A stretch of DNA of 64,000 nucleotides from Nevskia sp. (GCA_019689635.1 JADGHB010000002.1:1-64000); one strand, 5' to 3'. Shown: positions 46,182 through 55,343, counted from the stretch's first letter. The notes: a model not told the origin generated them from the letters alone. Made by a program: numbers and translations.

Positions 46182-46771
46182 CGCCTGCGCCACGGCGGGA
46201 AGATCCGCCGCGTCATCGACGTCGCGCAGGCATGGCAGCTCGGCGATGGCGCCATGCGCGCGCAGTCCGCCGCGCAGCTGGTCGGCGGTGTCGGCCTGCG
46301 AATAGCGCACCGCAGTCCATACCGAGGCCGGTAGCGGCAAGCATCCGCCACACAGCCAGAACCCGCCGTCGGCAGACGCGCCCAGCGCGAACGGCGTGGC
46401 CGGATCCCGCACAGCGGCGCGCGCCGCGAGCAATAGCGCGGGCGTCAGTTGCGGGGTGTCGGCGCCGATCAGCAACACGGCGCCGTGGCGCGCGCGTAGT
46501 TCGGCATAGACCCGATGCAGCCGCTCGCCGAGGCCGCCCGCGCCTTGGGCGATCACGGGAAACCCGCTCCAAACCGACCAGGCCGCGGGATCGTTTTCCG
46601 CCACCGCCCAGTAAACGGCAAGCCTCGGCGCACAGGCGCGCGCCACCGCGGCCGTCGCGTCCACGGCCAGGCGGTAGAACGTTTCCGCTGCCTCGCGGCC
46701 AAGCGTCTGCGCGAGACGTGTTTTGACGGGGGAAAAACCCGGCGTCTTGACGAAGATCGCCAGCGCCGTCT

Positions 46772-47479
46772 TCATGGCTCGACCCGACGGGTTTCGCGCG
46801 CCGCCTGCCGGGCCTGGGCGAGCGTCAGCCGCCAGTGCCGGACGGTGGTGGCGGCCCAGCCGCGCTCGGCGTACTTGCGCGCGCTGGTGGCCAGCGCGGC
46901 CGGGATCTCGCGCAAGGGCAGACCGGCGGCGCGGGCGCGCCACACCAGGAAATGATCCTCGCCGCAGGCCAGGCGCTCGTCGTAACCGCCCAAGCGGGCG
47001 AAGTCCTCCGCGCGCAGCACGAAGCCCTGGTCGCCGAAGGGCAGCCCCAGCCAGCGCGCGCGCAGGTTGGCGCCCAGGGCGTTGAGCGCGGCGAGCCGCG
47101 GCCCGTCGCGCAGGAACTTCAGACGGAAATAACCCAGCGCCGGCGCGCCGGCGGCGATGAACGCCTGCAACGCCGGCCAGGTCTGCGGCGTCAGCCGCGA
47201 GTCGGCGTGCAGGAACCACAGCCAACGCCCGCGCGCGACCCGCGCGCCGGCATTCATCTGCGCCGCGCGGCCGGGCCGGCTCCGGCATTGCCGCAGCCTG
47301 GGCCCGGTGGGCCAAGCGGCGGGAAGTGCCAGCAAAGCTTCCTCCACACGCACCAGGACGATCTCGCTATCCGCCGGCAGGGCGCGCAGTTGTTCGAGCA
47401 GCCCGCACCAGGCCGTCTCGCTTGGTGCGAGCGGCATGACGATCGACAGCCGTACGGGCGGCAAAGGGCATCCCTCCAC
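46772..47479 (-). CDS. TIGR04283-type arsenosugar-associated GT2 glycosyltransferase
   Basis: A 235-residue family 2 glycosyltransferase. RLSIVMPLAPSET begins the GT-A fold. The family-specific RPGRAAQMNAGARVARG and WLWFLHADSRL (the Asp of the metal-binding D-x-D-like site) follow, with LPFGDQGFVLRAEDFARLGG further on. The start at 47479 (MEGCPLPPVRL) is the upstream end of a two-gene minus-strand unit with the TIGR04282-type gene. It is divergent from the peroxidase-like gene at 47601. Confidence 0.88.
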   Translation of the reverse strand: MEGCPLPPVRLSIVMPLAPSETAWCGLLEQLRALPADSEIVLVRVEEALLALPAAWPTGPRLRQCRSRPGRAAQMNAGARVARGRWLWFLHADSRLTPQTWPALQAFIAAGAPALGYFRLKFLRDGPRLAALNALGANLRARWLGLPFGDQGFVLRAEDFARLGGYDERLACGEDHFLVWRARAAGLPLREIPAALATSARKYAERGWAATTVRHWRLTLAQARQAARETRRVEP

Positions 47480-47600
47480 AAATGCGACGCGGCAGTGTAA
47501 AACGGCCGGGGAAAGCGCTGCGCTGCGGCCCGCGTTCGGATTTCTCCACCCGGCGTCCGCCGCGTCTCCACAAGCTCAAGCCAGCCGCTAAGCTCGGGGC

Positions 47601-48194
47601 ATGCGTTCCCGAACTCGTGCGACGGCGCGGCTGCCCAAGCGGCCGGATCTGGCCGACGTGTTCCGCGCCTATCCGCTTGGCGTGGCGGAATTGCTCGCCT
47701 ATCACGACGCGCTGTTGCGCGGAGATTCTCCGCTCAGCGTCGGCGAACGCGAGTTGATCGCCGTCTTCGTCTCCAGCTTGAACGCCTGCGGATTTTGTTT
47801 CGGCGCCCATCGCATCATCGCGGAACGTTTCGGCGTGCAGCCCGACGTCGTCGAGCACTTGCTCACCGACATCGACCGCGCCCCGATCCCGGCACGGCTC
47901 AAGCCGATCTTCAAACTCCTCGCCAAGCTCACGCGCGCACCGGCTTCGGTAGAGGCTGCGGACCGGGAGGCGGTATTCGCCGCCGGCTGGAACGAACGCG
48001 CCTAGCACGACGCGATCGCGGTGTGCGCGCTGTTCAATTTCATGAACCGTCTGGTCGAGGGCATGGGCGTGGTCACCACGCCAGCGATCCGGGCCGCGCA
48101 GCGCGCCCGCCATGCGCGCGGCGCGTTGGCCGACTCCAAGACGCCCTACCAAGACTACGGCCGTCTGATCGGCGTACTGCCCCGCCATGGCTGA
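47601..48194 (+). pseudogene. AhpD-like peroxidase-related gene interrupted by an amber codon
   Basis: A carboxymuconolactone-decarboxylase/AhpD-fold protein of about 197 codons broken by TAG at 48003-48005. The first 134 residues include the redox site NACGFCFGAHR (CxxC..H). After the stop the same frame continues HDAIAVCALFNFMNRLVEG, the normal C-terminal half of uncharacterised peroxidase-related enzymes; homologues have E-R-A-L-H-D here, so a Leu codon (TTG or CTG) appears to have become TAG. The frame ends at 48194, overlapping the patatin ATG. Peroxidase-like proteins of this fold are recurrent members of arsenosugar gene clusters. The lesion could be a mutation or a sequencing error. 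Confidence 0.8.
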
Positions 48195-48918
48195 ACCGAA
48201 AACGCTCTGGGTTTTGGCCGGCGGCGGCAGCCTTGGTGCGGTGCAAGTGGGCATGCTCAAAGCGCTGGTCGACGCCGGAGTCGCCTGCCATGGTGTCGTG
48301 GGCGCTTCGGTCGGAGCGCTGAACGGCGCCTGGTTCGCCACCCGGCCCGACGCCGCGGGCATCGCGGACCTGGCACGGATCTGGTGCGGCTTGCGCCGCG
48401 AAGACGTGTTTCCGCTGTCGCTCAGCGGCGTACTGCGGTGCTGGCTGTCCGGCACCGCTGCAGTGAGTTCGCCAAAGGGCCTGCACCGCCTGATCCGCCA
48501 GGAACTCCCGCTTTCCGATCTCGAACGGGCGCGCCTGCCATTGACCGTCATCGCCACCGATCTGCTGGATGGCAGCGAGGTGCACCTGGAGCGTGGCGCC
48601 GCCGAACCGGCGCTGCTGGCTTCGACGGCGATTCCCGGCGTGTTTCCACCGGTCTGTCACGAACGGCGCTGGCTGGTTGATGGCGGCATCGCCAGCAATA
48701 CGCCGATCGCAGCCGCAGTGGCACAGCACGCCGAACGCATCCTGGTGTTGCCCACCGGCATGAGCTGCGCGCTCCAAACGCCACCGCGCGGCGTGATCGG
48801 CGAGGCGCTGCTCGCCGGCCAGTGGATCCTGCGCCTGGCGATCAAGATTGCGCTCAACGTCCTGACGCCTTTCGTCGTCGCTAACCTCGGCCTGCTGTCG
48901 CGCCAAGAGCATTATTGA
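48187..48918 (+). CDS. Patatin-like phospholipase
   Basis: A 243-residue serine hydrolase of the patatin family. The oxyanion hole is in LAGGGSLGAVQVGML, the nucleophile Ser in VVGASVGALNG (GxSxG) and the catalytic Asp in VDGGIASN (D-G-G). It begins eight bases before the end of the broken peroxidase frame, so it was probably co-translated with it. A lipid substrate is likely. Its presence next to arsenosugar genes raises a link to arsenolipids, which is inference. Confidence 0.88.
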   Translation: MAEPKTLWVLAGGGSLGAVQVGMLKALVDAGVACHGVVGASVGALNGAWFATRPDAAGIADLARIWCGLRREDVFPLSLSGVLRCWLSGTAAVSSPKGLHRLIRQELPLSDLERARLPLTVIATDLLDGSEVHLERGAAEPALLASTAIPGVFPPVCHERRWLVDGGIASNTPIAAAVAQHAERILVLPTGMSCALQTPPRGVIGEALLAGQWILRLAIKIALNVLTPFVVANLGLLSRQEHY

Positions 48919-48948
48919 AGCGTCCGGATCAATAACCCGGAGCGTCCC

Positions 48949-50019
48949 TCAAGAGAGCAGGCGGTACGCAGCCGTGCCGAAGGCCGCGCCAAGCGGCAGC
49001 GTCACCAGCCAGGCGGCAACGATGCCGCCGAGCACGCCGCGGTCGGGCGACTGACCGGCGCCGGCCAGGGCGCCGACCGCGACGTGGGTGGTGGACACGG
49101 GCAAGCCGTCGAAGCTGGCGCTGCCGACCAGCGCCGCGGTGGTGAGGCTTGCCGCCAGTGCATCGCCGACCTGCAGCCGACTGATCCGGCGAGCGAGCGT
49201 GTGTGCGACGCGGCGCGCGCCGAGCAAGGCGCCAAGCAGCATGCTGACGCCGACTAGACTGACGGCGAGTTGCGGCGGCATCGCCAGCGCCATCAGCAGA
49301 GCCGCGATCTTCGGCGTGTCGTTGAGGCCGCGCGCGAAACCGACCGCGCCGGCCGCGCCCCAGTGGAGCCAGTCGATCATCCGGCGTGCGTCCAGTCGGA
49401 CCAAGGCCGGCGCGCCGTCCGCTTCGCAGGCGGCGCTGCGGTCCAGGCGCAGGGTCGCCGGCGCGAGCAGCATCGCCTGCCCTTGCGTTGCCACCAGCGC
49501 CGGCTCCGCGCAGGCACAGACACTGCGGCTGCCCGCCCAGGCCGCCAGCCGCAGCAGCGGCGCGCGCAGCAGGCGCGCCGGCACCCAGGCCAATAACGGG
49601 CTTACCAGCAAGGGCAGCAGGAAACTCCCCGACAGGGTCGCCCAGCGCAGGCCGCCGTCCGCGAACAAGCCGACGCCGCACATCGCCCCGATCAAGGCAT
49701 GCGTGGTCGAGATCGGCAGGCCGCGCCAGGCCGCCAGCGCCACGCTGAAGGCGCCGCCAAGGGCGACCGCGGCGGCGAACCGCGGCGTCAAAGCGAGCGC
49801 CGGCGCAACCAGCCCGGCGCCGGTGAACGCGGAGAGCAGTTTCGCCGCCAGCGCCGCCGACAACAGCGAACCGGCCAGCGTGGTGATGCAGCCCCAGGCC
49901 AGCGCGCTGCGGTAGCCGGCGACCCCGCTGCCGTAGAGGCCGGCGACGCCCTTGAAGTTGTCGTTGGCGCCGTTAGCGCCGGCGAGAAAAGCGACAGCCA
50001 GGATCAGCAGACCCGTCAT
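48949..50019 (-). CDS. PiT-family inorganic phosphate transporter
   Basis: A 356-residue permease with about ten membrane helices in two inverted repeats. The PiT signatures are AGANGANDNFKGVA near the N-terminus and GFARGLNDTPKIAALL in the second half, each with the D/N-rich loop that handles phosphate; GLPISTTHALIGAMCG and GLPVSTTHVAVGALAG are the paired repeats. It is shorter than E. coli PitA because the central cytosolic loop is reduced. It lies 18 bases after arsM on the same strand. PiT carriers also import arsenate, so it may feed arsenic or restore phosphate. Confidence 0.87.
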   Translation of the reverse strand: MTGLLILAVAFLAGANGANDNFKGVAGLYGSGVAGYRSALAWGCITTLAGSLLSAALAAKLLSAFTGAGLVAPALALTPRFAAAVALGGAFSVALAAWRGLPISTTHALIGAMCGVGLFADGGLRWATLSGSFLLPLLVSPLLAWVPARLLRAPLLRLAAWAGSRSVCACAEPALVATQGQAMLLAPATLRLDRSAACEADGAPALVRLDARRMIDWLHWGAAGAVGFARGLNDTPKIAALLMALAMPPQLAVSLVGVSMLLGALLGARRVAHTLARRISRLQVGDALAASLTTAALVGSASFDGLPVSTTHVAVGALAGAGQSPDRGVLGGIVAAWLVTLPLGAAFGTAAYRLLS

Positions 50020-50037
50020 TCCTTGCGCTCCTTCGAG

Positions 50038-51090
50038 TCAGCAGCAGCCGGGGCCGCAGACTTTGGCGTCGCCCGGAATCGCGGCCGGCGCGCAGTCAAA
50101 CAAGCCGAAGTGGCGCGCCTTGTCGCCTTCGACGCGAAAATGCGGCGCGTAGCGGCTGCGCGAAAGCATGTCGGCGGTGTTGCCGCACACGCGCAGCGGC
50201 CGGTGCGCCTCGAAGCGGTGGTGGTCGTCGAGCGCGAAAACGTGCGGCGCCTCCGGCAGCGAACCCAAGTAGGTCGCCACCTGGCCGTAATCCTCGCAGC
50301 GGTCTTCCAGCGGCAGCTTGAACACCCGCCAGGTGATGGATTCGAAGCGCGCCGCGCCGAGCTTGGATTCGATGGCGGCATCCTGGATCGCGATCGGACT
50401 GCGCGCGACGACGCGTGCGTCCGCGACGCCCAGGCGCGCCAGCAGCCGGCGGAAGTCCTCCACGTACAACGCACCGGCCAGACATTCGCCGACCAGCACC
50501 GGATCGGCGAGCAGGGCCAGCGGCAGACGCCGGTCGCAGAACACGTCGGCGAAGTACAGCTCTCCGCCGGTTTTCAGCACCCGCAGCGCCTCGGCGAACG
50601 CGCGCGCCTTGTCGGCGACCAGGTTGAGCACGCAGTTGGAGACGATCACGTCCACCGAGCCGTCCTCGAGACCCGCCGCCGCGAGGTCGCACCAGTCGCC
50701 GAGCCGGAACTCGACGTTGGAGCGCGCGTAGCCGAACGCCGCCGCGTGATAGGCGCGGTGTTTCTCGGCCACCGCGAGCTGCTCGGGCGTCATGTCCACG
50801 CCGATCACGCGGCCGCGCTCGCCGACGAGCCTGGACAACAGATAGCAGTCGCGCCCCGCGCCGCAGCCCAGGTCCAGCACGGTGGCGCCGGTCAGCGCCA
50901 ACGGAAAGGGCGAGCCGCAGCCGTAGAAGCGCGCCTTGACTTCCTCGTGCAGCAGCGGCAGCAGCGCCCGCAGATGCGCCGGCAACGCCTCGGCGGCACA
51001 ACAGGCGGAAGTCTTCAGATCGGCGCTGGTGCGCAGGGTCTGGCCGTAATAAGTGCGTACCAGCTCGCGCTGTTCGTTCAAGTCGTTCAT
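50038..51090 (-). CDS. arsM: Arsenite S-adenosylmethionine methyltransferase
   Basis: Methylates As(III) to mono- and dimethylated arsenicals. The 350-residue protein has the SAM-binding TVLDLGCGAGRDCYLLS (about residue 70). The arsenic-binding cysteines are C58 (FYGCGSP), C153 (VSNCVLNL) and C203 (GECLAGAL), spaced as in known ArsM. Additional vicinal cysteines are at the N-terminus (SACC, C30-C31) and the C-terminus (CGPGCC). The start at 51090 overlaps the arsS stop (ATGA). It supplies dimethylarsenite for ArsS. Confidence 0.93.
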   Translation of the reverse strand: MNDLNEQRELVRTYYGQTLRTSADLKTSACCAAEALPAHLRALLPLLHEEVKARFYGCGSPFPLALTGATVLDLGCGAGRDCYLLSRLVGERGRVIGVDMTPEQLAVAEKHRAYHAAAFGYARSNVEFRLGDWCDLAAAGLEDGSVDVIVSNCVLNLVADKARAFAEALRVLKTGGELYFADVFCDRRLPLALLADPVLVGECLAGALYVEDFRRLLARLGVADARVVARSPIAIQDAAIESKLGAARFESITWRVFKLPLEDRCEDYGQVATYLGSLPEAPHVFALDDHHRFEAHRPLRVCGNTADMLSRSRYAPHFRVEGDKARHFGLFDCAPAAIPGDAKVCGPGCC

Positions 51091-52067
51091 ACCAGGGCTC
51101 CCGAGCAGGAACTGCCCGCACCGGCGGTGCAGCCGTAGCAGTGATCGGCGAAGGCGATGGGTTGGTCTTGGAGCTGATCCAGGGTCTCGATGTCCCACAG
51201 GGTGCGCGGCGTGCCGCCCAAGGGCAGCTCCAGCATCTGGTTGAAGTCGCAGTCGTAGAGCCCGCCGTCCCAGCTCACCGACACCAGGTTGCGGCACATC
51301 ACCTGCGGCGCCGCCTGAGGGTTGAAGGCATCGCGCAGGGTGTGCATGTAGGTCTCGTAGCGGCCTTCGCGCTCGAGCTGGTGGAGGAAACGTTTGATGG
51401 GCATGTTGGTGAGGGTGTAGAGGCGGTTGAAGACGATGCCGAAGCGCTCGGAGAGTTCGCGCCGGTAGTCGGCTTCGAGCTGCGCCTGCGGCGGCGGCAG
51501 GCGCGCGCCGAGCGGGTTATAGACCAGATCGAGCTCGAGGTCCGAGCCTTCGCGCCCGTAACCGAGGGCGTTGAGCCTTTGCAGCGCCCGGATGGAGGGC
51601 GCGAACACGCCGCGGCCGCGTTGCTTTTCCACGTTGTCGCGCGTGTAGCAGGGCAGCGAGGCGACCACGCGCACCCGATGGGCGGCGAGGAACTCGGCGG
51701 TGTCCTCCTGGCCCGGCAGGAACAGCACGGTGAGATTGCAGCGGTCGATGACCTGCTTGCCGAGCCGACGCGCTGCGCTCACCAGGCGCCGGAAGTGGGG
51801 ATTCATCTCCGGCGCGCCGCCGGTCAGATCCACCGTGTGCACCTGCGGCGCGCGCGCGAGCAACTCCAGCAGACGCTCGACGGTGGCCGCCGACATGATC
51901 TCGGTGCGCTTGGGGCCGGCCTCCACGTGGCAATGGGTGCAGGCCAGGTCGCACAGCCGGCCGAGGTTGATCTGCAAGATCTCCAGCGGCAGCCGACGCA
52001 GCTGCAGGCCGTGCCGGCGCAAGGTATCGGTAAAGCTCGTGGACATCGGTTGGGGGATCGCGCTCAT
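51087..52067 (-). CDS. arsS: Arsenosugar biosynthesis radical SAM protein ArsS
   Basis: Radical SAM enzyme expected to join a 5'-deoxyadenosyl group to dimethylarsenite, giving the first arsenosugar intermediate. The 326-residue product has the cluster motif LCDLACTHCHVEAGP (C39, C43, C46; CxxxCxxC) and DLTGGAPEMNPHF. The C-terminal cysteine cluster ends CYGCTAGAGSSCSGALV, diagnostic for this family. In some members one C-terminal cysteine is selenocysteine; here all are Cys codons. The start at 52067 overlaps the upstream DUF3047 stop (ATGA), preceded by CGAGGAGC. Confidence 0.93.
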   Translation of the reverse strand: MSAIPQPMSTSFTDTLRRHGLQLRRLPLEILQINLGRLCDLACTHCHVEAGPKRTEIMSAATVERLLELLARAPQVHTVDLTGGAPEMNPHFRRLVSAARRLGKQVIDRCNLTVLFLPGQEDTAEFLAAHRVRVVASLPCYTRDNVEKQRGRGVFAPSIRALQRLNALGYGREGSDLELDLVYNPLGARLPPPQAQLEADYRRELSERFGIVFNRLYTLTNMPIKRFLHQLEREGRYETYMHTLRDAFNPQAAPQVMCRNLVSVSWDGGLYDCDFNQMLELPLGGTPRTLWDIETLDQLQDQPIAFADHCYGCTAGAGSSCSGALV

Positions 52068-52813
52068 CGAGAGCTCCTCGGCGTTTGGCTCGCGGATTCG
52101 GATTGCGGCTGGAAACGGAAGTCGGCATACCAGGCGGTGACGGAATCGCCGGTCTGGTCCGTGTCGCTCATCAAGGCGATGCCGGTCAGGCGCGGCACCG
52201 GCTGACCGAACGCGGCGCGATAGTCGGCGGCCACGTCGCGGCTCTCCTCGCGCCACTCGCCTGCGTGGGCACCGCCGCTCTCCAGCACGATCATGCGCAC
52301 GCGGTCGGTGTAGGCGCTGGGCACGACAGTGCCCACCGGCGTGTGGTTGTCCCAGACATAGCACAGCGCCGCCGAGGGCAAGGTCGGGTCGTAGGTCAGG
52401 CGAGCGAGCGAAAGCCCCAGCCGGTCGGCCAGCGAAAAACCGGTCTCGGGCGCGTCGAACGTGAGATACACCCGCGCGGCGAAGTCGTCGCCGGATTTGT
52501 GCCTGAGATCGGCCTTCGTCAAGACATGGCTGACTTTCCACCGCCAAGACAGGCGCCCGGCACCGGGCAGATCGAGTCGGCGCAGCAGGCTGGAAGCGGC
52601 GCCCGCCGATTCCGCGCGGACCACCGCCCGCCCGTCGTCCGTCTCCAGTGCGTAGCGCACCGGCTTGGCCTTGGACAGGCGCTGTTCGCTCCAGCCCTGC
52701 GGCAAACCGTTCTGACCGCCGGTCGCAAAGCCGAGCTCGATGACTTCGGCTCGCGTCGTGCCCACGGCGAACGCAAGGCATGCGAGCAGCGCGTGACGGA
52801 TTCTGGCCTTCAA
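52064..52813 (-). CDS. DUF3047 family secreted protein
   Basis: A 249-residue exported protein. The signal peptide runs about residues 1-23 (ALLACLAFAVGTTRAE). The mature part is a predicted beta-sandwich with WRWKVSHVLTKADLRHKSGD, ARVYLTFDAP, ALCYVWDNHTPVGT and DQTGDSVTAWYADFRF, the hallmarks of DUF3047. I infer a TTG start at 52813 because TTGA overlaps the stop of the preceding gene and AGGGAG lies eight bases upstream; no ATG or GTG fits. It sits inside the ars operon. Function unknown; the fold suggests carbohydrate or ligand binding. Confidence 0.8.
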   Translation of the reverse strand: MKARIRHALLACLAFAVGTTRAEVIELGFATGGQNGLPQGWSEQRLSKAKPVRYALETDDGRAVVRAESAGAASSLLRRLDLPGAGRLSWRWKVSHVLTKADLRHKSGDDFAARVYLTFDAPETGFSLADRLGLSLARLTYDPTLPSAALCYVWDNHTPVGTVVPSAYTDRVRMIVLESGGAHAGEWREESRDVAADYRAAFGQPVPRLTGIALMSDTDQTGDSVTAWYADFRFQPQSESASQTPRSSR

Positions 52814-55092
52814 GGGGCGCGCTCCCTGCGCGCGGCGGATGGCGCGCCGCGGCGAAAGCGGTGGAAGCGCTCCAGCAACGCCAGGATTTTTTCCGGCCGG
52901 TGCGCCTGGCGCCACAGACCCGCGGCGTACTTGTTCGCTTCGGCCAGCGTCGGATAAACATGGATGGTGCCGAGGAGCTTGTTGAGGCCGATGCGCTGGC
53001 GCATGGCCAGCACGAATTCGGCGATCAGCTCGCCGGCTTGGGCGCCGACGATCGTGGCGCCGAGCACGCGGTCGCGGCCCGGCGCGGTGAGCACTTTGAC
53101 GAACCCCTCGGTCTCGCCCTCGGCGATGGCGCGGTCGAGCTCCGCGAGCTCGTAGCGCACCGCTTCGTAGGGAATGTTTTTCTCCCGGGCCTCGGTCTCG
53201 TTGAGGCCCACGCGCGCCACCTCCGGTTCGGTGAAGGTGGTCCAGGGGATGACCGAGAAATCGGCCTTGAAGCGTCCGCCGCGCAGCGCGAGCCAGGGCC
53301 CGAACAGCGCGTTGATCGCGGCGTACCAGGCGGTGTGCGCGCCGACGTGGGTGAACTGGTACGGACTGGCGACGTCGCCGCAGGCGTAAATGTTCGGAAA
53401 GTTGGTCTGCATGAACGCGTTGACTTCGAGGGTCTTGCCGCAGCGCACGCCCAGTTCCTCCAGGCCATAACCGGTCAGGCGCGCGCGGCGGCCCACCGCG
53501 ACCAGGAGGTGGTCGAAAGCGATGCGCTCCTCGCGCCCGTCGGCCGCGCACACCAGGAATTTCGTGCCGTTTTCGACCCATACGGCTTTGGCCTGCGTTC
53601 CGATGCGCAGGTCCACGCCTTCGGCGCGGAATTTTTCGGCGACGAGCGCGGAGACTTCGGGATCCTCGCGCGGCAGCAGGCGCGGCAGCATCTCCACCTG
53701 GGTCACCCGTGCGCCCAGCCGCGCGAACGCCTGGGTCAGCTCGCAACCGATCGGCCCGCCGCCCAGCACCACCAGACGCCGCGGCAGTTCGCGCAGCGAC
53801 CACAGCGTATCCGAGGTCAGATAACCGGCCTCCTGCAAACCCGGAATCGGCGGCACGAAAGTCTCGGCGCCGGTGGCGATGACCAGGCTGCGCGCGCTGA
53901 GCCGGCGCGTTCCGCCGTCCGGCGTGCGCACCTCGACGGTCCACGGATCGACCAGGCGCGCCCGGCCCATCAGCACCTCCACGCCGAGCGCGGTGTAGCG
54001 CTCCACCGAGTCGTGCGGCGCCACGGCCCGCACCACGCCGGCCACGCGCTCCATCACTCGCGCGAAATCCGGCCGACCCTGCACGTCGACAAAACCGTAC
54101 TCGGCGGCGCGCCGCAACTGGCTGGCGTAGCGCGCGGAGCGGATCAGCGCCTTGGACGGCACGCAGCCGGTGTTGAGGCAGTCACCGCCCATGCGCTGGC
54201 CTTCGATCAGCGTGACCTTGGCCTTCAGCGCGGCGGCGATATAACTGGCCACCAGGCCGGCGGCGCCCGCGCCGATCACGATCAGGTTGCGGTCGAAGGC
54301 GCGCGGCCGCACGTAAGGGCGATACACGCGCCGCGCCTGCAGCATGTCCAGCGACTTGCGCGCGCCCAGCGGAAACACGCCGAGCAGCGCCAGGGAAGCG
54401 AGCAGCGCGGGCGAAAGGATGCCGTGCAAGGAATGCAGCCGCGCCAACTGCGTGCCGGCATTCACGTACAGCAGCGTGGCCGGCAGCATGCCGAGCTGGC
54501 TGACCCAGGCGTAGGTGCGCAACCGCAGCGGCGTCAAGCCGAACAGCAGATTGACCACGAAAAAGGGAAACACCGGGATCAGCCGCAGGCTGAACAAGTA
54601 AAACGCGCCGTCGCGCGCCACGCCCGTGTCGATGGCGCGCAGCGCCTGGCCATAACGGGCTTCGAGCCAGCCGCGCAGGACGAAGCGCGAAGCCAGAAAC
54701 GCCAGGCAGGCGCCGGCGGTGGACGCGAACGACACGAGCAGCGTGCCCCAGACCAGGCCGAAGAGCGCGCCGCCGGCCAGGGTCATCACCAAGGCGCCGG
54801 GCAGGGACAAGCCGGCGACGACGACGTAGGCCGAAAAATACGCGAGCGCGAACGCCCAGGGATGCGCAGCCCGCAACGCGGCCAGCGCCTGGCGCTGCGC
54901 TTGAAGCTCATCGAGCGAAAGAAACCGGCCGAGATGGAAATAAACGAACGCCGCCGCCAAGGCAGCGGCGATCGCCAGCACCGCCAGTGCGCGGCGCGCA
55001 TTCTGGCGTGCGGCACGGCGCTCTACGTCAGACGGCGGACGCGCGGGGCTTGCGGACGACACGGATGCCATTGGGGGATCGGTCGGATTCAT
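52810..55092 (-). CDS. VTT membrane domain fused to mercuric-reductase-like FAD/NAD oxidoreductase
   Basis: A 760-residue fusion. The N-terminal ~240 residues form a TVP38/TMEM64 (VTT) membrane domain with about five helices (AYFSAYVVVAGLSLPGALVM, SFASTAGACLAFLASRFVL, GAFYLFSLRLIPVFPFFVVN). The rest is a class I pyridine nucleotide-disulfide oxidoreductase: FAD motif VIGAGAAGLVASY, redox-active GGDCLNTGCVPSKAL, NAD motif VVLGGGPIGCELTQAFARLG, ACGDVASP, and the C-terminal HVYPTLAEANKY. The vicinal C-terminal cysteines of true mercuric reductase are absent. It is the first gene of the ars operon and may reduce a thiol or an arsenical at the membrane. Confidence 0.88.
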   Translation of the reverse strand: MNPTDPPMASVSSASPARPPSDVERRAARQNARRALAVLAIAAALAAAFVYFHLGRFLSLDELQAQRQALAALRAAHPWAFALAYFSAYVVVAGLSLPGALVMTLAGGALFGLVWGTLLVSFASTAGACLAFLASRFVLRGWLEARYGQALRAIDTGVARDGAFYLFSLRLIPVFPFFVVNLLFGLTPLRLRTYAWVSQLGMLPATLLYVNAGTQLARLHSLHGILSPALLASLALLGVFPLGARKSLDMLQARRVYRPYVRPRAFDRNLIVIGAGAAGLVASYIAAALKAKVTLIEGQRMGGDCLNTGCVPSKALIRSARYASQLRRAAEYGFVDVQGRPDFARVMERVAGVVRAVAPHDSVERYTALGVEVLMGRARLVDPWTVEVRTPDGGTRRLSARSLVIATGAETFVPPIPGLQEAGYLTSDTLWSLRELPRRLVVLGGGPIGCELTQAFARLGARVTQVEMLPRLLPREDPEVSALVAEKFRAEGVDLRIGTQAKAVWVENGTKFLVCAADGREERIAFDHLLVAVGRRARLTGYGLEELGVRCGKTLEVNAFMQTNFPNIYACGDVASPYQFTHVGAHTAWYAAINALFGPWLALRGGRFKADFSVIPWTTFTEPEVARVGLNETEAREKNIPYEAVRYELAELDRAIAEGETEGFVKVLTAPGRDRVLGATIVGAQAGELIAEFVLAMRQRIGLNKLLGTIHVYPTLAEANKYAAGLWRQAHRPEKILALLERFHRFRRGAPSAARRERAP

Positions 55093-55278
55093 CGTGCTAG
55101 GGTAAGCGCTCGGGGAGCTTCCCAAGAAGGGCCGCGCGTCCGGGCGTTATGTCCGTGAGTTCGCGGCGCGGTGGCTGCCTCGCGCGGCTGCGGCCGACGG
55201 AAACGGAGCCGAAACTCGGCCTGAACCCATTTCGCCCATGACATCGCCCGCCAGGCGGAAATGCCGCCCATGCGCGAA

Positions 55279-55292
55279 TTGATCCAGATCAA
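55279..55292. promoter_or_regulatory. Perfect FNR/ANR box before the truncated haemoglobin gene
   Basis: TTGATCCAGATCAA is an exact match to the FNR/ANR consensus TTGAT-N4-ATCAA. A -10-like GATAAA lies at 55313-55318, which places the box centre about 41.5 bases before the predicted start site near 55327, the class II activator position. The globin ATG is at 55344. The box is also 187 bases upstream of the divergent ars operon start, so it could affect that direction as well. Confidence 0.8.
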
Positions 55293-55343
55293 TGCACGGA
55301 GCGCACCTCTAGGATAAAGAGCGAAGTTTCCACGGGGACGAGC

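Noticed and set aside
47601-48194. Selenoprotein explanation for the interrupted peroxidase gene
   Set aside because: The in-frame stop is TAG, not TGA, it replaces a leucine position, and no SECIS-like need arises.
51087-52067. Selenocysteine in ArsS
   Set aside because: All C-terminal redox positions are TGC cysteine codons and the only TGA is the true stop.
52810-55092. Mercuric reductase
   Set aside because: The redox CxxxxC is present but the C-terminal vicinal cysteines and any mer genes are absent.
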